From Rhodocyclaceae bacterium UBA2346 (GTDB lineage Bacteria; Pseudomonadota; Gammaproteobacteria; Burkholderiales; Rhodocyclaceae): a stretch of 64,000 nucleotides of DNA. Of this stretch, positions 34,340-43,539 are shown piece by piece. The stretch spans positions 1 through 64,000 of the forward strand of contig DDUE01000056.1 in the NCBI GenBank assembly GCA_002344625.1, read 5' to 3'. Position numbers and translations under genes: made by a program. Each line of letters starts with the position of its first letter. Position 1 is the first letter of the stretch. The notes under the pieces were generated by a model. The model had not been told where the DNA came from. It saw only the letters and a program-made list of their open reading frames with translations, and did no database searches.

Positions 34340-35794
34340 TTACACCACGCGGCGCCGCATGCGCAGGCCCAGAAAGGCAAAAGCGACGGTGATCAGCGGG
34401 CTCAGGAGATTGAAGAAGGCATACGGGGCGAAGCTGAAGGTGGCGATGCCCAGCGCGGCACCCAGATAGGCACCGCAACTGTTCCACGGGACCAGCGCCG
34501 ACGTGACCGTGGCGGAGTCGGCAACCGCGCGCGACAGCGTCACCGGCGCGAGGCCGCGCTGCTCGAAGGCGCTCTTGCACATCTGTTCCGGCAGCCGGAT
34601 CGCCAGATACTGGCTGGCGGTGAACACGTTGGTCACGACGGACGCGCCAACCAAGGTGCTCACTAGACCACCGGTCGAGCGCGCGGCGGCAATGACCGGG
34701 ACCATCAGGCGCTGCAGCACGCCCAGCTTTTCGATGATCCCGCCGAAAGCCTGGGCCACGATCACCAGCCAGATGATGCTGAGCATGTACGCCATCCCGC
34801 CGCGTGTCAGAAACGTGTCGATATTGTGCTCGCCGGTCGTCGAGACATAGCCGCTCGCCATCGCCATCCAGACCCCCTTGAGCAGCGCCAGCGGCGCCCA
34901 CAGTCCATCGGAACCGGCAAATGCAATGACCCGCTCCGGGGCAGCCAGCACCGCCACCAACCCGCCCATCAGGGCGCCGACGAACATGGTGGTGAACGAG
35001 GGCCAGCGAAGCAGAGCCAGAACGATTACGACGAAGAACGGCAGCAAGGTCAACGGGCTGATTTTCAGACTGCTATGAATGACCGCCGAAACCCCCGAAG
35101 GATCGAACTCGCCCGGCTTACCCAGCAACCAGTACAACAGCAGTGCGAGGCAGAACGCCGGCACCGATGTCCATAGCGCCTCGCGCATGTGTTCACGCAG
35201 ATCGACCCCGGCCGTGGCGACCGCGAGCTTGGTCTTGGAGGAAAGCGGCGAAGCCTTGTCACCAAAATACGCGCCGGAAACCACCGCGCCCGCCGTGATC
35301 GCAGGATCGAGGCCCATTTGCTGGGTAATCCCGACGAGACCTACGCCGATCGTCGACGCGACGGTCCACGCGCTGCTGATGGAAAACCCGACCAGCGCAC
35401 CGATGAGCGCCGCCGCCAGGTAGAGATAGTTCGGGTCGAGCCCGTACATCAGGTAATAGCCCATCGCGAGCAGCGTTCCGCTCATCGCCCAAGTGCCCAG
35501 CAGTGCCCCGACCGCCAGCAGCGAAAAAATGATTCCCGCACCGGAAACCAGGCTGGACGTTGCCGCATCGCGCAATTCGTCGAGACTGAAACCACTGCGC
35601 CAACCAATGTACACCGCCACCATGGTGGCGCACACGATACCGACCTGATGCGGGCCATGCATGCCCTTGTCACCAAACAGCAAATACGACAACCCGAGAA
35701 GCACCACCCCGGTTACGATAGGTGTCAATGCGCTGGCAAAGGTGAGCGTCGGGCGCGTCACGGCCGTGTCGGACGGTTCGTTTACTGATGACAT
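34340..35794 (-). CDS. NhaC-family Na+/H+ antiporter
   Basis: A 484-residue membrane protein of about twelve helices. Typical stretches are MSGTLLAMGYYLMYGL, SSAWTVASTIGVGLVGI, VSGAYFGDKASPLSS and NVFTASQYLAI with LVPWNSCGAYLGAALGI, all familiar from NhaC and malate/lactate antiporters. It may exchange Na+ for protons or a dicarboxylate. ATG at 35794 follows AAAGGA by about ten bases; a GTG at 35824 is an alternative. The gene is single and convergent with the hydrolase. Confidence 0.9.
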   Translation of the reverse strand: MSSVNEPSDTAVTRPTLTFASALTPIVTGVVLLGLSYLLFGDKGMHGPHQVGIVCATMVAVYIGWRSGFSLDELRDAATSSLVSGAGIIFSLLAVGALLGTWAMSGTLLAMGYYLMYGLDPNYLYLAAALIGALVGFSISSAWTVASTIGVGLVGITQQMGLDPAITAGAVVSGAYFGDKASPLSSKTKLAVATAGVDLREHMREALWTSVPAFCLALLLYWLLGKPGEFDPSGVSAVIHSSLKISPLTLLPFFVVIVLALLRWPSFTTMFVGALMGGLVAVLAAPERVIAFAGSDGLWAPLALLKGVWMAMASGYVSTTGEHNIDTFLTRGGMAYMLSIIWLVIVAQAFGGIIEKLGVLQRLMVPVIAAARSTGGLVSTLVGASVVTNVFTASQYLAIRLPEQMCKSAFEQRGLAPVTLSRAVADSATVTSALVPWNSCGAYLGAALGIATFSFAPYAFFNLLSPLITVAFAFLGLRMRRRVV

Positions 35795-36060
35795 GAAATT
35801 GAAGTCCTTTAAGAAATCGAGCACATCGCAGCGCGCCTATTCGACGCCCCCGGCTGCACCGCATGGCGGCGACATCTAACCGGGGGCGCCGGCCACGAGG
35901 ATGGCTATAGTAGCGCAACGATTATACTGCGGTGCAACGACCGACTTCGTGTTCATGCCAGCGCCATCGGGCAACCCCGCACCCGCGGGTCGATCCATTT
36001 CCCGAACCCAATCTGGCGGATCGGCACGCTCAACGTCGATGCTCTGGGCACGATCCGGGG

Positions 36061-36088
36061 TTCACGCTGCGGCACTTTCTGCTACAAT
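36061..36088 (+). promoter_or_regulatory. Candidate promoter of tRNA-Ser
   Basis: TTCACG (36061-36066) and TACAAT (36083-36088) are 16 bases apart and end 13 bases before the mature tRNA 5' end, the position expected for a stable-RNA promoter. The rest of the 307-base gap from 35795 contains nothing else I can support except an isolated TATACT. Confidence 0.45.
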
Positions 36089-36101
36089 GCGCGCCTTCCA
36101 C

Positions 36102-36192
36102 GGAGAGGTGGATGAGTGGTTTAAGTCGCACGCCTGGAAAGCGTGTTTGGGATAACATCCCAACGCGGGTTCGAATCCCGCCCTCTCCGCCA
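36102..36192 (+). tRNA. tRNA-Ser (anticodon GGA)
   Basis: A 91-base class II tRNA with encoded CCA. The acceptor arms are GGAGAGG and CCTCTCC, discriminator G. The anticodon stem CACGC/GCGTG encloses CTGGAAA, giving GGA at 36136-36138, which reads UCC/UCU serine codons. The extra arm (TTGGGAT..ATCCCAA) and GGTTCGAATCC T-loop are intact. Confidence 0.97.
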
Positions 36193-36260
36193 TTTCAGTC
36201 TAAAACCAAGCACTGGCGTATCAACGCTGCCGTTGGCTGTCCGTGATGGCAACCGCGACA

Positions 36261-37049
36261 TCAGGGCTTCGATCCTTCTATCTGCGCAGCGATCGCGATG
36301 ATCGGGTCGGGGGTGACCGACGTAGGTCGCTGGAATGGGTTGCCCTGCACCAGAACGATCGCTGCCGTGGGTGCCGCTGCCAGCGCGAACACGATGGTCG
36401 CGACAAGCGCCGCGCGCGGACGTTCGACATGTACGATCGCGACCGACACTAGGGTCAGGAACCCGAGAAAGGCCATTCCCAGCCATTTCAGCGGGTTGAC
36501 ATGCGTCTTGCTCAGTGCGACGCGCAGGTCGTGGTCCGCGCGGATATCGCTTGCCCTATTCAGCATCAGCGCCTGCACATTGTCGCCGGCCGTATCCGCC
36601 AGCGTCTTGGTGGCCAGCAAGCCCAGCAAGACATCGGCATGCGCAAGGACTTCGGGGTTTTCGCGCCGTTGTGCCAGCTGTGCCCACTCGGCCCCGCTGG
36701 CACGTGCATACGCCGCAATCGCATCCCGTACCGACTCACGCAACTCACCGGGTAGCGAGTCCGTAAGCGCCAGGATGCTGCGCAAGGCGTCGGCTTCACG
36801 ATACACCGCGTTCATTGCCCTATCGTGGGCACTCCAGGTGTCATTGGCAAGAAACGCGAGTGTCAAGCCGAACAGCACACCGATGATATTGATGAATGGT
36901 GGCGCCACACCCTGCAGGGACTGCGCCCACGGCGCCCAGCGTGAATACTGGATGAACCACTGGATCAGCCACACCCCCGCCAGCGTGCCTAGAACGGCGA
37001 TCAGCGCCAAACCATAGTGGTCATAAATGTGCCAGTCGAGAAAAGGCAT
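36261..37049 (-). CDS. DUF4239 (bestrophin-like) membrane protein
   Basis: A 262-residue protein with helices near 12-33, 50-70, 195-215 and 218-240. PPFINIIGVLFGLTLAFLANDTW (about 50-72) is the DUF4239 signature, and the long helical middle (VYREADALRSILALTDSLPG) is also typical. The family is suggested to be a bestrophin-like channel, without experiment I can cite. It is the next gene downstream of nemA on the same strand, separated by 36 bases upstream. Confidence 0.82.
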   Translation of the reverse strand: MPFLDWHIYDHYGLALIAVLGTLAGVWLIQWFIQYSRWAPWAQSLQGVAPPFINIIGVLFGLTLAFLANDTWSAHDRAMNAVYREADALRSILALTDSLPGELRESVRDAIAAYARASGAEWAQLAQRRENPEVLAHADVLLGLLATKTLADTAGDNVQALMLNRASDIRADHDLRVALSKTHVNPLKWLGMAFLGFLTLVSVAIVHVERPRAALVATIVFALAAAPTAAIVLVQGNPFQRPTSVTPDPIIAIAAQIEGSKP

Positions 37050-37085
37050 GCCGGGTTTCCGGAGGGGCGTCTTATCAAATATCGC

Positions 37086-38198
37086 TCAAGCCAGCGCCGG
37101 ATAGTCGATGTAGCCCTTCTCGCTGCCCCCATAGAAGGTGGCGGTGTCAAAGGGATTCAACGCAGCATTCTGGCGCAGGCGTGCAACGAGGTCCGGGTTC
37201 GAAATGAAATCCTTGCCAAACGCGACGATGTCGGCGTGACCCTCGGCGATGGCGGCCATGGCCAACGCGCGGTCGTAGCCATTGTTGACCATCCAGGCGG
37301 CCTTGCCGCCCGCCCGGGCATAGGATGATCGTAAAGCAGCATAGTCGAAGGCCGCCTCCCCCTGCCTGTAATCGCGGGGACCACCGGTTGCACCTTCGAT
37401 AACATGGACATACGCGAGTGGCCAGCGTGCCAGTTTCTCGACCACGTGCTCAAACAACGGTTGCGGATTCGCATCGGCCGCATCGTTGGCCGGCGTCACC
37501 GGTGAGATACGGATTGCGGTCCGGCTGGCGCCGATTTCCGCAGTGACGGCTTCCATGACTTCCGCCAGAAACCGGGTGCGGTTGGCGACACTTCCCCCGT
37601 ATGCATCGGTACGATGATTGCTGCCGGCACGCAGGAACTGATCGATCAGATAGCCGTTGGCAGCGTGCACTTCGATACCGTCGAAACCGGCCTCGATCGC
37701 CGCTCGTGCTGCCCGTCGATAATCCTCGACGATATCGGGGATCTCGTCGATACCGAGCGCGCGCGGCTCAGATGTAGGCACGAATGCACCCGTGCCATCC
37801 GGTTTGATCACATAGGTCTTGGATTTTGCCGTAATCGCCGATGGTCCGACCGGTGCCCCTCCCCCCGGTTGCAGCGAGACGTGCGAGATTCGGCCCACGT
37901 GCCATATCTGCACCACGATCTTGCCGCCAGCCGCATGCACGGCATCGGTGACGCGCCGCCAGCCCGCCAGCTGCTCGGGTGCGTAGAGCCCCGGAACCTG
38001 CGCATAGCCCTGCCCTTGCTGAGAGATTGCCGTCGCCTCGGTTATCAACAAGCCGGCACTCGCTCGTTGCGAATAGTAGGTGACGGCCATCTCCGACGGG
38101 ATCGCATTGGGCGAACGGTTACGGGTGAGCGGTGCCATCGCGATACGGTTGGCAAGCGAAATTCCGCCCGCAGTGATCGGATCAAAAAGAGTACTCAT
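37086..38198 (-). CDS. nemA: Old Yellow Enzyme alkene reductase (NemA-like)
   Basis: A 370-residue FMN-dependent TIM barrel that reduces activated C=C bonds or nitro compounds with NAD(P)H. MAPLTRNRSPN near the start, VQIWHVGRISHVSLQPGG (flavin and substrate pocket), EVHAANGYLIDQFLRAGSNHR with HAAN, and the terminal FYGGSEKGYIDYPAL closely follow E. coli NemA. The ATG at 38198 begins STLFDPITAGG; GGAG is ten bases upstream. The divergent operator and arsR-like gene lie just upstream on the same strand, so the two probably form one operon induced by electrophiles. Confidence 0.95.
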   Translation of the reverse strand: MSTLFDPITAGGISLANRIAMAPLTRNRSPNAIPSEMAVTYYSQRASAGLLITEATAISQQGQGYAQVPGLYAPEQLAGWRRVTDAVHAAGGKIVVQIWHVGRISHVSLQPGGGAPVGPSAITAKSKTYVIKPDGTGAFVPTSEPRALGIDEIPDIVEDYRRAARAAIEAGFDGIEVHAANGYLIDQFLRAGSNHRTDAYGGSVANRTRFLAEVMEAVTAEIGASRTAIRISPVTPANDAADANPQPLFEHVVEKLARWPLAYVHVIEGATGGPRDYRQGEAAFDYAALRSSYARAGGKAAWMVNNGYDRALAMAAIAEGHADIVAFGKDFISNPDLVARLRQNAALNPFDTATFYGGSEKGYIDYPALA

Positions 38199-38232
38199 GT
38201 ACCAAGGTCTCCGGTGCGGTTCAAAACAGGGG

Positions 38233-38526
38233 TTACAGCCTCTCGCCAATCTGGCGAATAAACTCGTTGATCGTTTCGTCGTTGCGCTTGTAGAACACCC
38301 ATTGCCCAATCCGGCGCGTCGTCACCAACCCGGCCCGCTGCAGCACGGCCAGATGGGTCGAAACACTGGATTGCGACAGGCCACACCGGGCGAACATGCC
38401 CGCACAAACGCCCACTTGGATCGGATGCTCCTGATCCGCGAAGTGCTTCTCCGGCTCTTTGAGCCATTGCAGCATTTCGCGCCTCACCGGGTGAGCCAGC
38501 GCCTTGATGACTTCGTCGAGGTTCAT
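38233..38526 (-). CDS. ArsR-family regulator of nemA
   Basis: A 97-residue winged-helix protein. It begins MNLDEVIKALAHPVRREML and has CGLSQSSVSTHLAVLQRAG as recognition helices and GQWVFYKRN as the wing. Two Cys (about 40 and 48) sit just before the helix-turn-helix, in the position used by thiol-sensing members rather than in the CxC metal site of ArsR. It lies 34 bases upstream of nemA. A perfect palindrome just ahead of its start is the likely operator. Confidence 0.9.
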   Translation of the reverse strand: MNLDEVIKALAHPVRREMLQWLKEPEKHFADQEHPIQVGVCAGMFARCGLSQSSVSTHLAVLQRAGLVTTRRIGQWVFYKRNDETINEFIRQIGERL

Positions 38527-38543
38527 GCGGGCCAATAGCCAAG

Positions 38544-38560
38544 CGGATCAACTTGATCCG
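38544..38560. promoter_or_regulatory. Perfect palindrome, probable ArsR-type operator
   Basis: CGGATCAA, a central C and TTGATCCG form a perfect 17-base palindrome ending 18 bases upstream of the regulator ATG. Its position and symmetry suit a dimeric winged-helix repressor acting on its own operon. The AT-rich stretch beside it (38561-38640) probably contains the promoter. Confidence 0.6.
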
Positions 38561-38819
38561 GCGTTTGGTTTAAATCGAAAAAAAGCGAAATTAATATTGC
38601 ACTGATCGAAAATATAAATCGTTTTGTCGCAAAATAGCAAGCCCTCCTCCCCTCTTGACCCCAGGCGAAGCCATGGATCGGACAACACGCTTTCTCGGGA
38701 AACCGTTAGACGACGGCGGCCGCGATACGCATCTTTTCGGCTAAGATTGAACTTCAACGCTGACGTGCCGGTCGATCCGATGTGGCCCGACGGCCGAACG
38801 AACTACAGGTAAAACGGAC

Positions 38820-39218
38820 ATGAACATCAAGCCTATCGTGCAGCCGCCGCCATTGCGCGGGAAACTGGCGCGGCTGAGCAATCACTTCTTCCTGCTGGTC
38901 GGCTTGTTGTTCGTCGCTCAACTTGAGTTTTCTAACCAACCTGCAACCCCCGGCGAAGAAGAAATCGTCCAGGCCCTGCACCTGCAACCACGTACGCCAC
39001 CACCAAGCTTCGATATCGACCAGGTCTCGGACACGTATCCGGATGGTCAGGCTTCAATCGAACCCGTGCTCGCAGCAGAAAGCACAATGCCGTCGCACAA
39101 ATCGGACGAGCCTAGCGGCGCAAGCGCCGCGACCGAACGCGTTGCCGAGCCGATACTCACCCGCGCGGACGCGCCCGATCGCGAGGCGCGCGCATTGCCC
39201 CGCACCCGACCGGAGTGA
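38820..39218 (+). CDS. Hypothetical single-pass membrane protein
   Basis: A 132-residue protein with one membrane helix (about 22-36: FFLLVGLLFVAQLEF) after a short basic N-terminus. The rest is Pro/Ala/Ser-rich and probably disordered in the periplasm. I do not recognise the family. It lies opposite the AT-rich regulator region and is tail to tail with the diguanylate cyclase. Confidence 0.5.
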   Translation: MNIKPIVQPPPLRGKLARLSNHFFLLVGLLFVAQLEFSNQPATPGEEEIVQALHLQPRTPPPSFDIDQVSDTYPDGQASIEPVLAAESTMPSHKSDEPSGASAATERVAEPILTRADAPDREARALPRTRPE

Positions 39219-39267
39219 TTTCCGGATACACGCAGCAGAACATCGACCCACCTGAGAAAAGCAGGCG

Positions 39268-41055
39268 CTACGGAACCTCGGCTCCTGCTTCACCGGCAGC
39301 GGCGTCGGGGGCAATACGCAGCGTGTTGCGCCCTGCGTCCTTCGCAGCGTAGAGCGCAGCGTCGGCACGCTGCAACAACTGTTCGAGATCATCGTCATGC
39401 GCCATGCAGGCGCCGATGCTCACGGTCAAGGTCGTCGCCAGCCGCGCGTGGACCGCGCGCTCCACCCCCGTCCGGATACGCTCGCCGGTCGTACGCAGGG
39501 TTTCCGCATCACAAGGCGACAACAACACCAGAAACTCGTCCCCGCCCCAGCGCGCGACATGGTCGTAGGTCCGGGTATTTTCGCGCAGCAGATTGGCGAG
39601 CAGCGCCAGGGCGAGATCGCCGGCGGCATGGCCATACGTGTCGTTGATCGACTTGAACTCATCGACGTCTACCCACAGCACGCCATAGCCGCCTTTCTGG
39701 CGCCGGGCACGATCGATCTCCGCGGTGAGCAATTCGGTCATGCCGCGACGGTTGATTAGGCCGGTGAGCGAGTCGATCCTTGCCAGGCGGTTCAGGTCCT
39801 CGGTCCGCTCCCGGACCCGATCCTCGAGCGTGTGGGTGGTGTGCCTGATCGCTTCTGCCATCGCCTTGAAGTGCTGGATCAGGCGCCCGATCTCGCCTTT
39901 CGCCTCGGGCAGTCGTGGCGGCGTCAAGTCGCCGTCGCGCACGCGCAGCATTGCAACCTCGAGCACCGCTATCGGATTGAGGATCAAGCGCCTGAGCGCC
40001 TGATTGAACAACAGCAGGCTGAGCACCGACATCAACACGAACATCCCGATCACGGGCATGAATCGATCCGCCGGCATCACCACCTCGAGGTCGGTGAGGG
40101 TCATGTCGTACCAGCCGATCGTCGGCAAGTATGCAACCCCGAGGAGGTGGCGCTTCCCTTTCGAGGTCACGAACTCGCTATGCACCCGGCTATGGCTGGC
40201 ACCGGGTTTGATTTCGGTGCGCAGGCGCTGCATGGCGGTGCGAACGCTCGCGCGTTCCTCGGGCAGATCGAGCAATAGATCGATGGTGCTCTTCTGACCT
40301 TCGGGCTTGACCAGGCTCGCGAAATCGATCAGACGCTCGTCCTTGATGAGCTGTATGGCGCCGTAGTGATCCACGAATAGGCTGGTGATACCGGGCTGCC
40401 CGATATCGACCACATCGCGCAAAAACGTCTCCAGATCGATTCCGGTCCCCAATACACCGAGGATGCGATCCCCTTCCCGCAACAGCACGTCAATCCACAG
40501 CTTGGTCACGCCGAGATCGTCATCCGGGTTGATGTTGATGTGGAGATCGCGCCTCTGCTCCACCAGTTGATAAAACCATGCATCGGCGGCATTGTCGGGA
40601 TCGAGTCGGTAACGCAACTCCCGCCCTGCGAACTCGTTGGATGCGTTGTTGTAGTAGTAGTCGCCGTTGTCCACGCGCGCGAAGAAGAAGCTGTGATCGT
40701 AGAAACTCAGCCGATAGTTCTCCATCTCGATGAGCGCTTCCGCGTGCAGCTTGGGATCGGGCTCCCGGCTGCTCCAGCGCTTGAGTACGCCCGATTGCGC
40801 CATCTGCCTGGCCAGGGCGATTTCACGCTCGATGGGCTGCAGCAGGCGGGTGCTCTCGTAGCGAACCTGGATCTGCACCACGCGGGTTCCCCATTCCTCG
40901 ATCACGTGCTGCACGATCAAATGGAATACCGCCCACGACGCAACCGATGCCAAAACCGTCAGCACGACGGCAATCATCAGGAAGTGGGTCTTGAGGGTGG
41001 GAAGGTGTTGTTTATCTTGTGCCAAGAACGACGCCCACCTGCCATGAAGAACCAA
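39268..41055 (-). CDS. Membrane diguanylate cyclase with Cache-type sensor
   Basis: A 595-residue c-di-GMP synthase. Helix about 23-50 and helix about 330-350 bound a periplasmic Cache-like sensor (YRLSFYDHSFFFARVDNGDYYYNN). A HAMP segment follows, then GGDEF: active motif GGDEF at 504-508, and an RTYD inhibitory site five residues before it, so product inhibition is expected. The first codon at 41055 is TTG; a TTG at 41025 with AGGTGG upstream is also plausible, so the N-terminal end is uncertain. Confidence 0.92.
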   Translation of the reverse strand: MVLHGRWASFLAQDKQHLPTLKTHFLMIAVVLTVLASVASWAVFHLIVQHVIEEWGTRVVQIQVRYESTRLLQPIEREIALARQMAQSGVLKRWSSREPDPKLHAEALIEMENYRLSFYDHSFFFARVDNGDYYYNNASNEFAGRELRYRLDPDNAADAWFYQLVEQRRDLHININPDDDLGVTKLWIDVLLREGDRILGVLGTGIDLETFLRDVVDIGQPGITSLFVDHYGAIQLIKDERLIDFASLVKPEGQKSTIDLLLDLPEERASVRTAMQRLRTEIKPGASHSRVHSEFVTSKGKRHLLGVAYLPTIGWYDMTLTDLEVVMPADRFMPVIGMFVLMSVLSLLLFNQALRRLILNPIAVLEVAMLRVRDGDLTPPRLPEAKGEIGRLIQHFKAMAEAIRHTTHTLEDRVRERTEDLNRLARIDSLTGLINRRGMTELLTAEIDRARRQKGGYGVLWVDVDEFKSINDTYGHAAGDLALALLANLLRENTRTYDHVARWGGDEFLVLLSPCDAETLRTTGERIRTGVERAVHARLATTLTVSIGACMAHDDDLEQLLQRADAALYAAKDAGRNTLRIAPDAAAGEAGAEVP

Positions 41056-41128
41056 ACATACCCAAAATCGATCAGGAAGAACGCTCGACGGTCGCTTTCA
41101 CGCGAACACTGCGTACCGCCGCCGGCGC

Positions 41129-41362
41129 TCAACGGCGCTTCTTCGGCTTGTAGCGTTTGAAAACCAAGCGCACATCGCTCGACGCACGCTCGAGGGTGCA
41201 GATATCCGGATCGTCGTCGTGGCCGCTGAAGAAGCCATCCGCCTGCGCCCGCATCACGAGCTGAATGGCCGCCTCGTCCTCCATGGCATAGATCTCGGTA
41301 AGCAAGGTCGCCACTTCATCGAGGTAAGCCTCGTAGGTCATGGGTACGGGTTGGGCCATCAT
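41129..41362 (-). CDS. Small hypothetical protein
   Basis: A 77-residue acidic protein with a basic end (MMAQPVPMTYEAYLDEVATL to KRYKPKKRR). No motif or membrane helix is recognised. AAGGTG six bases before the ATG at 41362 supports translation. It lies in the 380-base stretch between the cyclase and the symporter on the minus strand. Confidence 0.55.
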   Translation of the reverse strand: MMAQPVPMTYEAYLDEVATLLTEIYAMEDEAAIQLVMRAQADGFFSGHDDDPDICTLERASSDVRLVFKRYKPKKRR

Positions 41363-41435
41363 GAAGCACCTTACGGAGAAACGGTAATCCGGAGCTGCCG
41401 ACCGAAAGAGCGCACTGCACGTTCCCGCAAGCAAG

Positions 41436-43430
41436 TTATGCGCCCGGCCCATCCGCAGGCAAACGCGGATAACGCACGAAGTCGACCAGATCCTGAATCT
41501 CCCGCGGCGGCGGACGGGTCAGCAGGCTGACCACCACAATGGTCACGAAACCCAGCGATACGCCGAAAATGCCACTCGAGATCGGGTTGATCCCGAACCA
41601 GGCATGCGCCTGCGTTCCACCAAAAAACGGATGCGTGCGGACCATGTAGTAGATCGTCACGCCCAGGCCCACCAGCATGCCGGCAATCGCACCCGGACGA
41701 TTGGCGCGCTTCCAGAATATCCCCAGCACCAATGCGGGGAAGAAGGCCGACGCGGCGATCGAGAATGCCAGACCGACCATGAACAGAATATTGTCCGGCC
41801 GCAGCGATGCCACCCAGGCCGCCACCACGGCCACGACCAGGAGTTGCGATTTCGAAATGACCAGGCGTCGATGGGTCGATGCGCCAGGATTGATGACTTT
41901 GTAATAGAGATCGTGCGACAGCGCGTTGGATATGGTGAGCAGCAGGCCATCGGCGGTCGACAACGCCGCAGCCAATCCACCCGCGGCGACCAGTCCTGCC
42001 ACCACGTAGGGCAGCCCGGCGATCTCGGGCGTCGCGAGGACGATCACATCGGTATTGAGAGTGAGCTCCGCCAGTTGCAGGATGCCGTCGCCATTGATGT
42101 CCTCGATCTTGACCATGCCGACCTTGCCCCACGACGCCACCCAGTTCGGCAACTCCGAAATATGCAGGCCGATCAGGTTGTTGTAGACCTCCCATTTGGC
42201 GAACACCGCATACGCGGGCGCCGTGACATACAACAGCACGATGAACAGCAAGGACCAGAACACCGACTGGCGCGCCTCGACCACGCTCGGCGTCGTGTAA
42301 TAGCGGATCAGGACATGCGGCAGCGCCGCAGTACCCAACATCATCACGAACACCAGCGCCAGGAAGTTGTTGCGCGCGTTTATCACGGCCTCGGCTGTCT
42401 CGCCCGGGTGCGCGTCCGCATGCCGCGGCGGCGCCCGGGATCGCTCGAGCGCCTGTTGTCGCGCCTGCTCCCACTCTTCACCCGCCTGGGCGGGTGTGCG
42501 CGGCATGTCACGCAAGGCCCGCTCGGTCTGGGCGATCTCGCGCGCCGACGCATTCTCGACCCGGAGTAGATTCAGCCGGTCGATCAAGGCACGCCGCTCG
42601 GCCTCGAGCGACTCGGGCAGATGTGCAACCTTGGCGGCGAAATCCTGAGCCCGGTAGAAGAACTGGCGCCGAACCTCCTCTTCGACCGGGCTGGCGAGCA
42701 GTTCGTCCTCCTTGACCGAAAGCTGGGTCAGCACCTGCCCGTACATAACCTGCGGGACCGGCACGCCCGTCAACTTGTACGACAGGATCACCACCGGAAC
42801 CAGATAGGCAATGAGCAGGATCACGTACTGCGCAACCTGCGTCCAGGTCACCGCACGCATGCCACCCAGAAACGAACACACCAGAATGCCGGTCAGGCCG
42901 ATGAACAGGCCGATCTCGAATTCGACGCTGACGAAGCGGCTGGTAATCAGGCCCACTCCGTAAATCTGTGCGACGAGATAGATGAAACTCGCCAAGACCG
43001 CCGCGATCAGGCCGACCAGACGCGCCACATTGCCCTGGTAGCGCGCGCCGAGGAAATCGGGGATGGTGTATTGGCCAAACTTGCGCAGATAGGGTGCCAG
43101 GAGCACCGCGACCAGCACGAAGCCGCCGGTCCAGCCGGTGACGAATGCCAGCCCCTCGAAGCCCGCAAAGTAGAGGGTGCCGGCCAGGCCGATGAACGAG
43201 GCGGCACTCATCCAGTCGGCGGCCGTCGCCATGCCATTGAAAACCGCCGGCACGCGGCGTCCGGCGACGTAGTACTCGGCAACGTCCGAGGTGCGACTCA
43301 TCACCCCGATGCCGGCGTAGATCGCGATCGTCACGAACAGGAAGATGTGGCCGATCGCCGCCTGCGACATCCCGAGGTACTCGGCCACCGACAGCAAGCC
43401 GATGAACACCAGGAAACTGCCGGTATACAT
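41436..43430 (-). CDS. Sodium:solute (acetate-type) SLC5 symporter, VC_2705-like
   Basis: A 664-residue SLC5 membrane transporter of the VC_2705/acetate-permease branch. Family regions are DVAEYYVAGRRVPAVFNGMATAADWMSAASFIG, TIPDFLGARYQGN and STADGLLLTISNALSHDLYYK. A roughly 100-residue charged cytoplasmic insert (about 235-335) is rich in coiled-coil heptads. An EF-hand-like loop, EDINGDGILQLAEL (about 430-443), would bind Ca2+. The ATG at 43430 starts within the conserved RRYYLMYTGSF region; the frame continues upstream and a better start may be a non-ATG codon near 43478 (see findings). Confidence 0.9.
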   Translation of the reverse strand: MYTGSFLVFIGLLSVAEYLGMSQAAIGHIFLFVTIAIYAGIGVMSRTSDVAEYYVAGRRVPAVFNGMATAADWMSAASFIGLAGTLYFAGFEGLAFVTGWTGGFVLVAVLLAPYLRKFGQYTIPDFLGARYQGNVARLVGLIAAVLASFIYLVAQIYGVGLITSRFVSVEFEIGLFIGLTGILVCSFLGGMRAVTWTQVAQYVILLIAYLVPVVILSYKLTGVPVPQVMYGQVLTQLSVKEDELLASPVEEEVRRQFFYRAQDFAAKVAHLPESLEAERRALIDRLNLLRVENASAREIAQTERALRDMPRTPAQAGEEWEQARQQALERSRAPPRHADAHPGETAEAVINARNNFLALVFVMMLGTAALPHVLIRYYTTPSVVEARQSVFWSLLFIVLLYVTAPAYAVFAKWEVYNNLIGLHISELPNWVASWGKVGMVKIEDINGDGILQLAELTLNTDVIVLATPEIAGLPYVVAGLVAAGGLAAALSTADGLLLTISNALSHDLYYKVINPGASTHRRLVISKSQLLVVAVVAAWVASLRPDNILFMVGLAFSIAASAFFPALVLGIFWKRANRPGAIAGMLVGLGVTIYYMVRTHPFFGGTQAHAWFGINPISSGIFGVSLGFVTIVVVSLLTRPPPREIQDLVDFVRYPRLPADGPGA

Positions 43431-43539
43431 CAGATAGTAGCGCCGCAGCCGCCGGGCGAAAGCGGAGTTCGAGGCTATTACCCCTCTCCTCGGCAGCGCG
43501 GATCGTGGGCCACCCGGGCCGGGGCAGCGAGCATTTCGA

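Noticed and set aside
36102-36192. tRNA-Ser as a genomic-island integration site
   Set aside because: No integrase, direct repeat of the tRNA end or change in gene style is visible on either side.
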